Below are positions 48,573 to 59,300 of a stretch of 64,000 nt of DNA, piece after piece (within the stretch, counting starts at the first letter, position 1; every line of letters starts with the position of its first letter). Source of the DNA: Anabaena sp. FACHB-1237 (GTDB taxonomy: Bacteria; Cyanobacteriota; Cyanobacteriia; Cyanobacteriales; Nostocaceae); contig NZ_JACJPV010000024.1 of NCBI RefSeq assembly GCF_014696225.1, positions 1 through 64,000 on the forward strand, read 5' to 3'. The position numbers were made by a program, and so were the translations under genes. The notes beneath the pieces are model-generated. The model saw only the letters and a program-made list of their open reading frames with translations. It searched no databases and had not been told where the DNA came from.

Positions 48573-49120
48573 AGTAGTAAGAGATTATAGACAATAGTGC
48601 AATCAGATTTTTCTTCAGCTTTGCTAAAATTAGCCATTTGCTTATAACTAATATTTCCTGTTAATAACGCTAAAATAATCATAGCTAAGACTACCCATCA
48701 CTCATGTCTTCTCCCTTGAGATTACAGGAAATCCTTGACTTCTTTTAGTTTAGTGATTAAACTATTTAACATAATTTAAAAATTGAAAAACTAGTGATCT
48801 TTTTTTTGATTATACAGCACATTCCATCTACATGAGGTACACTAGGAACACAGCAAGATGCCTGTGTTACAAGGGTTTTGTCATTAAGAACACAGCAAGA
48901 TGCCTGTGTTACAAGGGTTTTATCATTAATATCTGTACCTCATAATAACGGAAACTGCTGTATCAAAAAAAGATCACTTTTCTTTTCTTCTTTACCCCCA
49001 ACTTTGAAAACCCCCTCACTGATCATCAGCAATATTTTTTCTCTTAACTGTTGCTTACTGCTGTATAATCTACCATTATGTTACTACCCCCACCAAGTTA
49101 TAATAACTCATCAGGAAAAA
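48573..49120. other. Gap upstream of chlD with family B element
   Basis: 548 bases between divergent genes, holding a family B element with an internal duplication (48813-48962) and the chlD upstream region. The chlD frame is open back to 48878 only because it reads through the element; that extension is not a believable protein. Confidence 0.6.
48813..48962. mobile_element. Family B MITE-like element with 42-base internal duplication
   Basis: 150 bases, inverted relative to the copy at 19875. Termini are TACAGCACATTCC and GGAAACTGCTGTA. The internal segment GAACACAGCAAGATGCCTGT... occurs twice with a 42-base period (48846 and 48888), which explains the extra length over the 108-base copy. 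Confidence 0.85.
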
Positions 49121-51145
49121 ATGACCGCGCCTTCTTTTGCTCCCACAATCACTTCTTTTCCTCTCACGGCTGTAGTTGGTCAAGAAGCAATTAAAATAGC
49201 CTTATTATTAGCAGCAGTAGATCCCGGTTTGGGCGGTGTCGTGATTGCTGGTCGTCGAGGTACGGCTAAATCAGTTATGGCGCGAGCTATTCATGCTTTG
49301 TTACCACCTATCGAAGTTGTGAAAAATTCTGTCAGCAATTGCGATCCTGCTCATCCAGAAACATGGGATGATCAGTTATTGCTAGAAGCACCCACAGAAG
49401 TAGAAACTCAAATTATCCCTGCACCTTTTGTCCAAATACCTTTGGGAGTTACGGAAGATAGACTTTTAGGTTCTGTAGATGTGGAACAGTCGGTTAAACA
49501 AGGTGATACTGTCTTTCAGCCTGGTTTGCTGGCCACCGCTAACAGAGGTGTGTTATATGTGGACGAAATCAATTTATTAGATGATCAAATTAGTAATCAA
49601 CTATTAGCTGTATTATCCGATGGCCGTAACCAAATTGAACGGGAAGGAATAAGTATTCAACATCCTTGTCAACCTTTGTTTATTGCGACTTATAACCCAG
49701 AAGAAGGAACTTTAAGAGAACATTTACTTGATAGAATTGCGATCGCTCTGTCCGCAGATGGCGTGCTAGGATTAGATCAACGAGTACAAGCAGTAGAACA
49801 AGCGATCGCCTATTCTCGATCGCCTCAAGAATTTTTAGAACAATACAGTGAAGATATTGATGGACTCAAAACTCAGATCCTCCTCGCTAGGGAATGGTTA
49901 AAAGAAGTTACTATTAGTCAAGAACAAATCACTTACCTAGTAAACGAAGCTATTCGTGGCGGAGTGGAAGGACATCGGGCAGAATTATTTGCAGTTAGAG
50001 TAGCTAAAGCAGCGGCGGCGTTAGATGGTAGAACGTCTGTAAATGCTGATGATTTACGTCGAGCGGTGGAATTAGTCATAGTTCCTAGAACTACAATTAT
50101 TCAAACCCCTCCTCCAGAAGATCAACAACCACCTCCACCACCTCCCCAAAGTCAAGACGACTCCCAAGAACAGCAGCAGGAAGAAGAACAGGAAGAACAA
50201 GAACAGGAAGAACAAGAACAGGAAGAACAGCAGGAAACCCCCGATATTCCCGAAGAGTTTATTTTTGATCCTGAAGGGGTAATTCTCGATCCCCAGGTGC
50301 TGTATTTTGCCCAAATGTCCCAACGTCAAGGAAAGTCAGGAAGTCGCAGTATTATCTTTTCAGATGACAGAGGACGCTACATTAAGCCCATGTTACCTAA
50401 AGGTAAGGTCAGAAGAATAGCCGTAGATGCCACATTAAGAGCGGCAGCACCTTATCAAAAAGCGCGTCGTTTGCGCCATCCTGAAAAAAAGGTTATTGTG
50501 GAACAGGGAGATATGCGCTCTAAGCGATTAGTAAGAAAAGCAGGAGCGTTAGTGGTGTTTGTGGTAGATGCTTCCGGTTCAATGGCTTTAAATAGAATGC
50601 AGTCAGCCAAGGGTGCAGTAATGCAGCTTTTAACGGAAGCCTATCAAAGTCGTGATCAAATTGCCTTAATTCCATTTAGAGGTGAACAAGCAGAAGTATT
50701 ATTACCCCCGACTCGTTCCATCGCCTTAGCCAAAAATAGGTTAGAAAGATTACCTTGTGGAGGGGGTTCACCTTTAGCCCATGGGTTAACTCAAGCCGTG
50801 AGAGTGGGGATAAATGCTAAAATGGCGGGAGATATTGGTCAAGTGGTTATCGTGGCAATTACCGATGGACGTAGTAATATCTCCTTAGCTAGATCATTAG
50901 GTGAACCTCAAGAACCAGGAGAAAAACCAGATATCAAAGCGGAACTACTAGATATTGCAGCGAGAATTAGAGCAGCAGGGATACAGTTATTAGTAATTGA
51001 TACAGAGAGTAAATTTGTTTCTACAGGTTTCGCTAAAGAAATTGCTAAAACCGCAGGAGGTAAATATTATTACCTACCAAAAGCGACAGATCAGGCGATC
51101 GCAGCCATGACAAGGGGAGCGATCGCTGATATAAAATCTCAATAG
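49121..51145 (+). CDS. chlD: Magnesium chelatase subunit D
   Basis: The 674-aa ChlD subunit of Mg-protoporphyrin chelatase, which commits protoporphyrin IX to chlorophyll. The N-terminal AAA+ domain ([45 protein letters not shown]) is followed by an acidic Pro/Gln/Glu-rich linker (about residues 328-372) and a C-terminal vWA integrin-I domain with the MIDAS motif [12 protein letters not shown] 49121 ([11 protein letters not shown]) follows CAGGA and gives the family length; the upstream in-frame extension lies in a mobile element. Confidence 0.97.
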   Translation: MTAPSFAPTITSFPLTAVVGQEAIKIALLLAAVDPGLGGVVIAGRRGTAKSVMARAIHALLPPIEVVKNSVSNCDPAHPETWDDQLLLEAPTEVETQIIPAPFVQIPLGVTEDRLLGSVDVEQSVKQGDTVFQPGLLATANRGVLYVDEINLLDDQISNQLLAVLSDGRNQIEREGISIQHPCQPLFIATYNPEEGTLREHLLDRIAIALSADGVLGLDQRVQAVEQAIAYSRSPQEFLEQYSEDIDGLKTQILLAREWLKEVTISQEQITYLVNEAIRGGVEGHRAELFAVRVAKAAAALDGRTSVNADDLRRAVELVIVPRTTIIQTPPPEDQQPPPPPPQSQDDSQEQQQEEEQEEQEQEEQEQEEQQETPDIPEEFIFDPEGVILDPQVLYFAQMSQRQGKSGSRSIIFSDDRGRYIKPMLPKGKVRRIAVDATLRAAAPYQKARRLRHPEKKVIVEQGDMRSKRLVRKAGALVVFVVDASGSMALNRMQSAKGAVMQLLTEAYQSRDQIALIPFRGEQAEVLLPPTRSIALAKNRLERLPCGGGSPLAHGLTQAVRVGINAKMAGDIGQVVIVAITDGRSNISLARSLGEPQEPGEKPDIKAELLDIAARIRAAGIQLLVIDTESKFVSTGFAKEIAKTAGGKYYYLPKATDQAIAAMTRGAIADIKSQ

Positions 51146-51161
51146 TTATTAGACTTGTATC

Positions 51162-51221
51162 AGATCCCCGACTTCTATCATCAATGATCAATAAGATGAT
51201 GAACAAAAAAGTTGGGGATCT
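51162..51221 (+). terminator. GACTTCTT-family hairpin with expanded loop, after chlD
   Basis: Arms AGATCCCCGACTT and AAGTTGGGGATCT are separated by about 34 bases, compared with 1-3 bases in the other copies, as if a sequence had inserted in the loop. It lies 17 bases past the chlD stop. Confidence 0.55.
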
Positions 51222-51350
51222 AATTTATAGTTAAACTAATTTGTAGATAGGTCTATTTTTATCAAAATTGCAGGAGAATGTGGTCAATGTAACTTCTAGC
51301 TCCAACAGAAACAATGATGTGGGAAAAAACACCAAAGTTGTTTACTGGAG

Positions 51351-51437
51351 GAGGTACAGATGTTAATGATAAAACCCTTGTAACACAGGCATCTTGCTGT
51401 GTTCATAGTGTACCTCATGTAGATGGAATGTGCTGTA
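51351..51437. mobile_element. Family B element, 5'-truncated
   Basis: 87 bases nearly identical to the right part of the copy at 19875 (GAGGTACAGATGTTAATGAT to GAATGTGCTGTA) but lacking the first inverted terminus. Confidence 0.75.
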
Positions 51438-51502
51438 TTAATTATTTATAAGCTAATGTGCAGCACTCACTGTATAAATAAAAAACCTGAAGTTACAGTA
51501 GC

Positions 51503-51519
51503 ACAAGCATCTTGCTTGT
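51503..51519. repeat. Short palindrome ACAAGCATCTTGCTTGT
   Basis: Member of the dispersed CAAGCATCTTGCTTG set, preceded by ACAGTAG as at 23965. Confidence 0.6.
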
Positions 51520-51829
51520 ATTAATTATTCAAGTTAAAAGCACAACAGCTTAGAAACGAAGCAGCAGGTGGAACAAAGGTGGATAATTGATTAAATACTG
51601 AAGAACTGTTAAAATTATGTGATTTTGTTGAAAGTTTATGTCAAGCACTAACTGAATTAGTCAATTATCAGGTGTACTTGAAAGAAAAAAATCAATTGGC
51701 CAAGCGCAAGAATTTGGTAAAATAACAAAGTGGTTTAAAAAACCTCAAGCTGCAATTTTAACCGCAGATAAAGAATCTTTATTACAGCACATTAAACCTA
51801 TCAATTCAACTTCACAGATAATTAAATCT

Positions 51830-52018
51830 ATGAATAAAAGTACAATAATTATAAAACCTGGAACATTATGGACAAGCGTAAAACAAACCACTGAAAAAGC
51901 CCTAGAAACAGGTACAATAAAATCTATTGATACAGAATTAGAAATAATTGAACCGGATGGAGTAAAATTTTTAGTCAGGATTTTAACTAATATTAATAGT
52001 ACAACAAATTTGCCCTAA
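51830..52018 (+). pseudogene. N-terminal fragment of an ATP adenylyltransferase (Ap4A phosphorylase)-like gene
   Basis: A 62-aa frame beginning IIIKPGTLWTSVKQTTEKAL and continuing GTIKSIDTELEIIEPDGVKF, LVRIL and a stop. This matches the extreme N-terminus of cyanobacterial ATP adenylyltransferase/diadenosine tetraphosphate phosphorylase proteins (LxPGTLW...FExxExxGVxFLVRVL), which are normally near 290 aa. The catalytic HIT-like part with its His motif is absent; only 131 bases separate it from dnaN. I read it as a truncated remnant. Confidence 0.65.
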
Positions 52019-52149
52019 GAAACTGAAATTGCAAGAAAATTGCAATAGTTGAATTGAAAAACCCAACATTTTTAGTGAGATTAATCCACCAGTATGGTAA
52101 ATTTGTTCCCTACATGATATAAAATAGACTGTTTGACTAAATTGCCATT

Positions 52150-53298
52150 ATGAAACTTATCTGTTCCCAAAGTGATTTAAGCAGTAACCTTGCCCTAGTA
52201 AGTCGGGCTGTACCGTCTCGTCCCACACATCCTGTATTAGCTAATATCCTCTTACAAGCTGACGAGGAAACCAACCAAGTCAGTCTTACCGCTTTTGATC
52301 TCAGTTTAGGCATTCGCACCAGTTTTAGCGCTGAAGTCGAGGAAGGTGGAGAAATTGCCTTACCCGCTAAATTACTCGTAGATATTACCTCTCGTCTCCC
52401 TGATGGAGAAATTACTTTAGACGACCAGGCAGATACCTCTGGAGAGGGTATTATTGTAACCCTCAAACCCAAAACCGGACGCTATCAAGTGCGGGCTATG
52501 GGTGCTGAAGAGTTTCCTGAATTACCTCAAATTACCACTCAAGAAGCAATTAACCTCACCACTGCCGCCTTAATTGAAGGACTAAAAGGTTCTTTATTTG
52601 CTACTAGTAGTGATGAAACTAAACAAGTTCTCACAGGTGTACATTTAACCGTAAAAGAGGAAACATTAGAATTTGCAGCAACAGACGGACATCGTTTAGC
52701 GGTAATTGAAACTAATAACGATCGCCCTCTGGACGGTAATGAACCATTAGAAGTGACAGTACCTGCTAGGGCATTACGGGAATTACAAAGAATGTTAGCC
52801 CATAATGCAACATCAGAAGAATCTGTAGAAGTATTTTTAGATAAAGATCAAGTAGTATTTGCTTGGCAAAATCAACGGTTAACAAGTCGTATTTTAGAAG
52901 GACAATATCCCGCTTATCGGCAATTAATTCCGCGACAGTTTGAACGACAAGTAACATTAGAAAGAAAGCAATTTATCAGCACTTTAGAAAGAATTGCAGT
53001 ATTAGCAGATCAAAAGAATAATATTGTCAAAATTAGCATTAATGCTGGTGATCAAGAAATAACTTTATCTTGTGAAGCGCAAGATGTCGGTAGTGGTACA
53101 GAGTCAATGCCTGCACAAATTTCTGGAGAAGATATTGATATTGCTTTTAATGTTAAATATCTGATGGAAGGGTTAAAGGAATTAACATCTTCAGAAATTC
53201 AAATGCACTTAAATCAAAGTTTAACTCCCGTAATTTTTACTCCTTTATCTGGTTTGAAAATGACTTATTTGGCCATGCCTGTACAATTGAGAAATTAG
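52150..53298 (+). CDS. dnaN: DNA polymerase III beta sliding clamp
   Basis: The 382-aa ring-forming processivity clamp. Three repeated DNA_pol3_beta domains are visible: N-terminal MKLICSQSDLSSNLALVSRAV with RPTHPVLANILL, a central domain with DETKQVLTGVHLTVKE and TDGHRLAVIE, and a C-terminal domain ending LTPVIFTPLSGLKMTYLAMPVQLRN, whose MPVQLR tail borders the hydrophobic partner-binding pocket. No dnaA lies next to it, as is usual in cyanobacteria where the origin region is rearranged. Confidence 0.98.
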   Translation: MKLICSQSDLSSNLALVSRAVPSRPTHPVLANILLQADEETNQVSLTAFDLSLGIRTSFSAEVEEGGEIALPAKLLVDITSRLPDGEITLDDQADTSGEGIIVTLKPKTGRYQVRAMGAEEFPELPQITTQEAINLTTAALIEGLKGSLFATSSDETKQVLTGVHLTVKEETLEFAATDGHRLAVIETNNDRPLDGNEPLEVTVPARALRELQRMLAHNATSEESVEVFLDKDQVVFAWQNQRLTSRILEGQYPAYRQLIPRQFERQVTLERKQFISTLERIAVLADQKNNIVKISINAGDQEITLSCEAQDVGSGTESMPAQISGEDIDIAFNVKYLMEGLKELTSSEIQMHLNQSLTPVIFTPLSGLKMTYLAMPVQLRN

Positions 53299-53323
53299 TA
53301 ATTCGTAATTAAACTTTTGTGAC

Positions 53324-53351
53324 ATCCCAGACTTATTTAACAAGTCTGGGA
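53324..53351. terminator. Bidirectional hairpin between dnaN and the ArsA-like gene
   Basis: Arms ATCCCAGACTT / AAGTCTGGGAT with a 6-base loop, lying between two convergent genes (stops at 53298 and 53365). It is a shorter member of the GACTT hairpin set, well placed to end both transcripts. Confidence 0.65.
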
Positions 53352-53364
53352 TCTGCTTTTATGA

Positions 53365-54537
53365 TTAAGCAAAGCGAATTTTTAGATAATCTTCCTCCAT
53401 TTTTGCCCCAGCAGGTTGTAAAGCAGCTAAAGCCTGTGGTAATACTAAATTACGACGATGATTGCCAATAGTAATATTCAATTCATCACCTGATTTACTG
53501 AGTTGAATTTGACTTTTGGGAATATTTGGTAAATACAATTCCAAACTATATTGGTGATTATCTTGTACAACTCTGATAGTTGTTTCTTTATAATAAACCT
53601 GTGTGGGATCTTCATCTTTATAAAGAGTATCTTTCAATCTTTCTAAAGCAGCTAAACCACACATTTCTTCAGAATAAAGAGGAACTTCTTTCACTGGTAA
53701 AGGTAGAAAATTCTCATGTATTTCTTGGCGGTATTGTTCTTGATTTTCCTTCCACCTTTGGAAAAATGGATCGGTCACTTCTGCGGGAATAATCCGGTTA
53801 GCAACTATTAAATCTGTGGCCACATTATATAGACTCAAATAGGCATGAGCGCGTAGAGACTCTTTGATTACCATCTTCTCAGGATTTGTCACCAAACGTA
53901 CAGAAGTTTGTGTATTATCAGTTAATACTTTTTCTAATGCTTCTATTTGTTCATAAAACTCGTAGGGTGCATCCATAACTTCTTTATCTGGTAAAGAAAA
54001 ACCAGCTATGGGCTTAAAAATAGGTTCAACTAAAGGCCGTAAAGCAACGGAAATATTTTGAAACGGCTTGTAAAAACGACGCATATACCAACCGCCAACT
54101 TCCGGTAAACTTAATAGGCGTAATGCCGTACCAGTAGGGGCAGAATCAATAATTAAAACATCAAATTCTCCCTCATCATAGTGGCGTTTCATCCTCACCA
54201 AACCGAAAATTTCATCCATCCCTGGTAAAATGGCCAACTCTTCCGCTTGGATACCATCTAAACCTCTTGCTTGGAGAACTTGAGTAATATAACGTTTTAC
54301 AGCCCCCCAGTTACCCTCTAATTCCTGTAAAGCGTCTAATTCTGCACCCCATAAATTTGGGCGCACTAATTTGGGAGCATGACCCAATTCTATATCAAAA
54401 CTGTCAGCTAGGGAGTGGGCGGGATCGGTGCTTAAAACCAAGGTTTTATAACCCAATTCCGCACAACGTAAACCAGTGGCCGCAGCTACAGAGGTTTTAC
54501 CGACTCCACCTTTCCCTGTCATTAAAATTACACGCAT
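53365..54537 (-). CDS. GET3/ArsA-family ATPase with C-terminal Hsp20-like domain
   Basis: A 390-aa SIMIBI-class ATPase. The deviant Walker [18 protein letters not shown] is at the N-terminus, followed by the switch [13 protein letters not shown] and the [16 protein letters not shown] block. From about residue 320 comes an ArsA_HSP20 domain ([21 protein letters not shown]...). Only one ATPase half is present, as in eukaryotic Get3 and plant/cyanobacterial homologues. Arsenite-ligand cysteines are not evident, so a client-protein chaperone role is more likely than arsenite efflux. No arsB is nearby. Confidence 0.93.
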   Translation of the reverse strand: MRVILMTGKGGVGKTSVAAATGLRCAELGYKTLVLSTDPAHSLADSFDIELGHAPKLVRPNLWGAELDALQELEGNWGAVKRYITQVLQARGLDGIQAEELAILPGMDEIFGLVRMKRHYDEGEFDVLIIDSAPTGTALRLLSLPEVGGWYMRRFYKPFQNISVALRPLVEPIFKPIAGFSLPDKEVMDAPYEFYEQIEALEKVLTDNTQTSVRLVTNPEKMVIKESLRAHAYLSLYNVATDLIVANRIIPAEVTDPFFQRWKENQEQYRQEIHENFLPLPVKEVPLYSEEMCGLAALERLKDTLYKDEDPTQVYYKETTIRVVQDNHQYSLELYLPNIPKSQIQLSKSGDELNITIGNHRRNLVLPQALAALQPAGAKMEEDYLKIRFA

Positions 54538-54588
54538 GGATAATTCCTGTTTCCTTTGACCTAGTTTACAAATATTTACACATTTATA

Positions 54589-54981
54589 TTATGATTGTTT
54601 TTTGAGAGAAAAGGAATGTTGCTTAATTACATCTAAAAGCGAACAATTCCAATAATCAAGATGAGAAGCGATTAACTGATCAGCATTTAAACGTAATTCA
54701 CTATAACCAGAAATAGAGATACGAGGTTTCCAGGGAAGAGGAGAGTTCCAACTTAAAGTCCATGTTGTTTTAATATAATCATCCTGTGGTTGGATAGAAT
54801 GTAAATCCATTTTTAGATTGAGAAAAAAAGTTTGAATAAATTTAATCATCCATTGATAAAGTTGTAAACCGCGAAATTTGAAAATCGGATCTTGAAAATA
54901 AACATCTGGGGCATAAATGCTGTAGGTTTGGTTAAGAGGAAAGCGGTGATAATCTTCGGTAAGAGTTGTGATAATGTCCAT
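54589..54981 (-). CDS. DUF2358 family protein
   Basis: A 130-aa protein from start 54981 (MDIITTLTEDYHRFPLNQTY). The YAPDVYFQDPIFKFRG motif and the TWTLSWNSPLPWKPRISISG region define DUF2358, a SnoaL/NTF2-like alpha+beta family shared by cyanobacteria and plant chloroplasts. Function is unknown. The frame reaches 55008 but without a ribosome-binding site. Its neighbour downstream is the ArsA-like gene, 51 bases away on the same strand, so they may be co-transcribed. Confidence 0.85.
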   Translation of the reverse strand: MDIITTLTEDYHRFPLNQTYSIYAPDVYFQDPIFKFRGLQLYQWMIKFIQTFFLNLKMDLHSIQPQDDYIKTTWTLSWNSPLPWKPRISISGYSELRLNADQLIASHLDYWNCSLLDVIKQHSFSLKKQS

Positions 54982-55177
54982 AATTTTCAGTATTTTAGAT
55001 GAATACATGATTTTGTTTCACGCAGAGGCACAGAGTCACAGAGAGTAAGAGTTTGAGGGAGGGAATTTTAAAATTTCATACTTTAATTCTCCATTACTGA
55101 ACTTATTATAAGGGATAAATGTTATTATTCTAGTTTACCTCATTTTCTGGCTTAACTACATGAAAATCGCTGTAATA

Positions 55178-55204
55178 TCTCCGACTTCTTCAAGAAGTCG
55201 GAGA
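55178..55204. terminator. GACTTCTT-family hairpin after the WD40 gene
   Basis: A 27-base palindrome TCTCCGACTTCTT / AAGAAGTCGGAGA, 10 bases past the stop of the minus-strand WD40 gene. The T-rich run is on the plus-strand side. Confidence 0.55.
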
Positions 55205-55214
55205 GCTTTTATTT

Positions 55215-56246
55215 TTATTTTGCCCAAATAATTACTTCTCCATGTTCACTACCTGCGGCTAATAATTTTCCTTGAGGATGCCATGATAAGGTAGCAATTC
55301 CTGCGGATGTGTCTGTAAGAATTTGGGATATTTCTTGAGATTCATTCCATAAACATAACCAACCATCAGCACCAGCAGAGGCTAATATTAAACTGGATGG
55401 TGCAAAAGCGATCGCTTTAATAATATCAACATGATTAGTTAATACTTCTGCTTCCCAACCAATTTTTTCATCTATTGATTTTTTCCAAATTACAATTCCT
55501 TCCACACTAGATGCCGCTAAAATTGGTGGTTCTGTGGAATTTTTCACTTCTGACCATGCGAGTTGACGAATTTTACCAGGAAACCCTCGCATTACCCAAG
55601 GATCAGGATTTTCCCATTCTAAAACTGTTAAAGTTTTATCCATATTTGCCGAGGCTAAATATTTATTATCTGCTGACCATGCTATTAGTGAACTTACTGT
55701 AGGTATGGATAATATAAAAGGTTCATCATCCCAATCGTAAGTATGCCAAATTTTTACACCTTTATAACCATTAATTGCTAAATATTTACCATCTTTGCGC
55801 CAACTAATGCCTAAAATAGAAGAATCATTAAAATCCAGTGTTGTTTGAATTTCTAATGTGTTAGCGTCCCACACTTGTACAGAACGTCCTAAACTAAAAG
55901 CTAGTTGGTTGTTGTTATGATTCCATGCTAATTGATCAACCCAGACTGGGGCATTTTCTAATACACTAATTAGCTGTTTATTATGCCAAATTTTTACTTT
56001 ACCATCTTGTCCACCAATGGCTAAATATGCACCATCAGCAGAAAAAGCTACACAATTTACTGCTTTATTGATAGGCATTTGTAAAGTAGTAATTTCCCCA
56101 TTTTCCCATAAACAAATTTCTCCCACTGCGGAAGTAATAGCTAAAGTTTGTCCTTGGGGACTCCAAGTTAAACCAGTAATATAATCACCAAAGATAGCAT
56201 TATATATTTTTTGGAATTGTAAAGATGAGTTACTTGTTAAGTCCAT
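55215..56246 (-). CDS. WD40 repeat protein
   Basis: A 343-aa seven-bladed beta-propeller. Repeats are visible as YITGLTWSPQGQTLAITSAVGEIC..., AVNCVAFSADGAYLAIGGQDG, LAWNHNNNQLAFSLGRSVQVW, LGISWRKDGKYLAINGYKG, LIAWSADNKYLASANMDK and later ones through ATLSWHPQGKLLAAGSEHGE. There is no signal peptide and no extra domain. It is probably a protein-interaction scaffold. It lies downstream of the large Hsp70-protease fusion on the same strand (121-base gap), which makes a functional link possible. Confidence 0.92.
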   Translation of the reverse strand: MDLTSNSSLQFQKIYNAIFGDYITGLTWSPQGQTLAITSAVGEICLWENGEITTLQMPINKAVNCVAFSADGAYLAIGGQDGKVKIWHNKQLISVLENAPVWVDQLAWNHNNNQLAFSLGRSVQVWDANTLEIQTTLDFNDSSILGISWRKDGKYLAINGYKGVKIWHTYDWDDEPFILSIPTVSSLIAWSADNKYLASANMDKTLTVLEWENPDPWVMRGFPGKIRQLAWSEVKNSTEPPILAASSVEGIVIWKKSIDEKIGWEAEVLTNHVDIIKAIAFAPSSLILASAGADGWLCLWNESQEISQILTDTSAGIATLSWHPQGKLLAAGSEHGEVIIWAK

Positions 56247-56367
56247 AATTTTCTAGTAATCTGTAGTAATCTTTAGGGTGCATAAGGCTCTACTATCATA
56301 GCTGCACGATAACGACAGTATAATTCACCATCATTAAGTAAATAGTAGAACAATTTTTCCTATACTG

Positions 56368-59300
56368 TTAATTTTCAATTTCTGCACAAAGGCGGTGCAA
56401 AAGCTGAACAGGAACTGCATAAAATGATTGTTCAATACGAATTATTTGACCAACAGACTCTTGTTCTTGTTTAAGTCGTGAGAAGGTTGATAGACCTATA
56501 ACTTCTCCGTATTTGTTTAAAATAGGCGCACCACTAATTCCTCCTTGAAGTTGAATACTGATTTCTAAGATACGTTCAGTACAAGATTGATCTTGACGAA
56601 TACGATTGATTAAACCTTTATTACAGTATAGATTCTCTTCAAAACCACTACTATCAGGTGTAGGAAAACCAATTGTCATTATTTGCTCTCCCACTTCAAT
56701 TAATTCTGAAAAGCCTAGTCTTAATGGAGTAGTAGTCATAGAAGTAGAATCTGGTACTAAGCAGAGAATTGCTACATCATCTGCACCCCAAGTAGGTAAA
56801 TAAATTTTTGCTACTTGAAGAACGCCTTGCTTAGTAATTACACAGACAGATTCAGGTGAAACACATTGACCTGTAGTTTCATCTATTAAAACATGGCGGT
56901 TGGTGGCTATTTGATTTGAGCTAATAAAAAAACCACTACCACTAGCAGAGGAAGCTCCTAATGTTACCCGTATCAAAACTACTGAGGATGAGTAGATACG
57001 AACCGAATGATTAAGGTTTTCAAAATCAGGTTTATACACTTTCAGTATTTGATCATTCTCTATCAGTAGTTGTATATAAGCATCTCGTTGTCGGGAGCGA
57101 GCAAAAATTTCTAAACCCAGTTCAATTTGATGTAATGTTAAGGGGTGATCAATTTTCTGAAAATAAGTGCTTGCTTCTGAATATTTTTTGAGACTAAGAA
57201 AATGTTGAGTTAATTCTTCAGGGTTTCCTTGGGGATTTACAGGTAGGTTTTCAATTACATTTAACCATTTTCTATATATCAAAGATAGATCGGTTAATTC
57301 TCCTACTATTTCGATAGTTCTTCTGAGAAAATGCTCGCTGTCATTTAGTAATTGTTGTATTTGATTTTCTACTGTGGCTGAACGCCAATCAATATTATTA
57401 TAAGTTTGTAACCAAGTGTGAATATTTTGACTTAAATTTCCCCATTGATCTAAAGTTAACCTTGTTTTTGTTGCTAATTCTTCACGGCTGCGGTAAATCT
57501 CTAATAGTATGTCGTTATCCACAATAGTTGGTAAATACCATTGTCTGCGACTTTCGTAATATCGCAATCTGTCTACAAAAAAATTCGACAGTTCAAGAAG
57601 ATTTGTTTTTTCTGTATCTTCTAGTATTGTTCTCAGTTGTACAACTAATTTTTCTAACTTTGTTAGGTTAACTTGATAGCTTTGAGAGTTTTGGAATTTA
57701 GTTTGGAGAAAATCTGCCTGTGCTGGTGTTAGTAAATGTGAGTCAGCGATCGCAATACGACACTGATTTCCTGTACCAGTATCCAGGGCAGTTACAGTTA
57801 GTATACAGTTGCTATCAATATCAAAAGTGACATCAATTTGTGGGATACCAGCCTTAGCTAAAGGTATTCCTTGCAAAATAAATTGTCCTATCTTGAAATT
57901 TTCTTCAGGAATTTGGGATTCTCCTTGAAAAATCTCAATTTTAACTAAGGTTTGATTATCCTCAACGGTGCTGTATTGCTTAGTTTTCTTAGTAGGTATA
58001 GCTGTATGCTTAGAGATTAACGGATCAAACTTAAATTGACCTGGATCTGTCTGACACTTAATTCCCAGACTAAAAGGAACAACATCAAGCAATAATATAC
58101 CCTGTACATCTCCCATACAGATAGCTGCTTGTATGGCTGCTCCACGAGCAACAGCAGTGAGGGAATCCATATCTGAGCTAGGTTTCACTTGTAAGATTTC
58201 CTCGATGCAACGGTGAACAGCAGGCATGATGCTTCCACCTCCGATTAAAAGTATCCGATGAGGTTTTTCAGTTACTTTTTCACAAGTGGCACGGATGCGT
58301 TGTAGCCAGGGTGATGCCAACCGTTCTAATTCCTCTCGTGTGAGGCTTAACTGTATACTTTGATTATTGATCAAATAAGGTAAATCTATAGTCCAAGTTC
58401 TACAAGATGAAAGTTGAATTTTTAATTCTTCACAGGCTTGACGTAACCGAGTTGTAGCCAGGCGATCGCCAGTTATATCTTGTCCAGTTTCTGTTTGAAT
58501 AACTTCTAAAAAGTGAGTATATAAAATCTCATCTAAATCCGCACTTCCCAGCGTATTATCTCCGTGTATTTCGATGACCTCAAAAACTCTATCCCCTGCT
58601 TCAATAACGGAAAGATCAAAAGTTCCAGCACCTAAATCTGCAACTAAAATAGTTTCATTTGTCGCTTCTCGAATACGTTGGGCTAGACAAGCTGCGGTTG
58701 GTTCATGGATCAGTCGGAGAATGTTGATACCAGCTAAAACACCAGCCGTTTTTGTTGCTTGTTTTTGAGCGTCATTAAAATAAGCTGGTACTGTAATTAC
58801 GGCATTTTCCAGAGAAATTGGGGGTGGATATTTTTCCAAATAATCTGTTACCCAGTCTTGGGGAGGGTTATTTCCCAAATTTCGATCTGCTATTGCAGAA
58901 ATTTCTTCAGCAATCTTTTGTTGCAGGTAATTTTTAGCTATCTGACGAGCGCAGTTAATAATCCGAGCAGAAATTTCCTCTGGTCTATAGTCCTGTCCTC
59001 CGGCTCGGAATTTTCTGTCAGTCCCCATTTCTCGTTTAGCTTTGGTGACAATGGCACGAGGTGATTTTCCCAAGATTTCGGATATTGGTATGCCAATTAT
59101 CTCCCGCCCTGTCTGGTCTATGGCAAATATGGAGGGAATTTGCCGTTTTCCCCTCCATTCTACAATTTCAGGGATTGCTTGTTTTTTGTTATATAGACAA
59201 ATGACACTGTTACTTGTTCCTAAGTCAAGACCAAAAGCATCTATATAGTCTGCCAAAACTTTTTTGGTGGCTGTTTTAGCCCATTTTTGTACTTGTTCTT

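Larger units (their letters stand above)
51146..51829. other. Gap with hairpin, element and decayed coding sequence
   Basis: 684 bases after chlD. It holds a hairpin with an expanded loop (51162-51221), a truncated family B element (51351-51437) and a CAAGCATCTTGCTTG palindrome (51503-51519). From about 51600 to 51720 a short open stretch reads LLKLCDFVESLCQALTELV, which looks like decayed coding DNA but is not recognised. Confidence 0.5.

Noticed and set aside
48600..48740. Minus-strand stretch reading AMIILALLTGNISYKQM, considered as a transposase remnant
   Set aside because: Similarity to any transposase family is too vague to claim without a search.
48878..49120. 80-residue N-terminal extension of ChlD
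   Set aside because: The extension is translated through a family B mobile element; ChlD family length and a CAGGA site favour ATG 49121.
50072..50329. 85-aa minus-strand ORF rich in Leu and Phe
   Set aside because: Antisense shadow of the Glu/Gln-rich linker of ChlD.
53365..54537. Arsenite efflux ATPase
   Set aside because: Single ATPase half, Hsp20-like tail and no arsenite cysteines or arsB; GET3-like assignment fits better.
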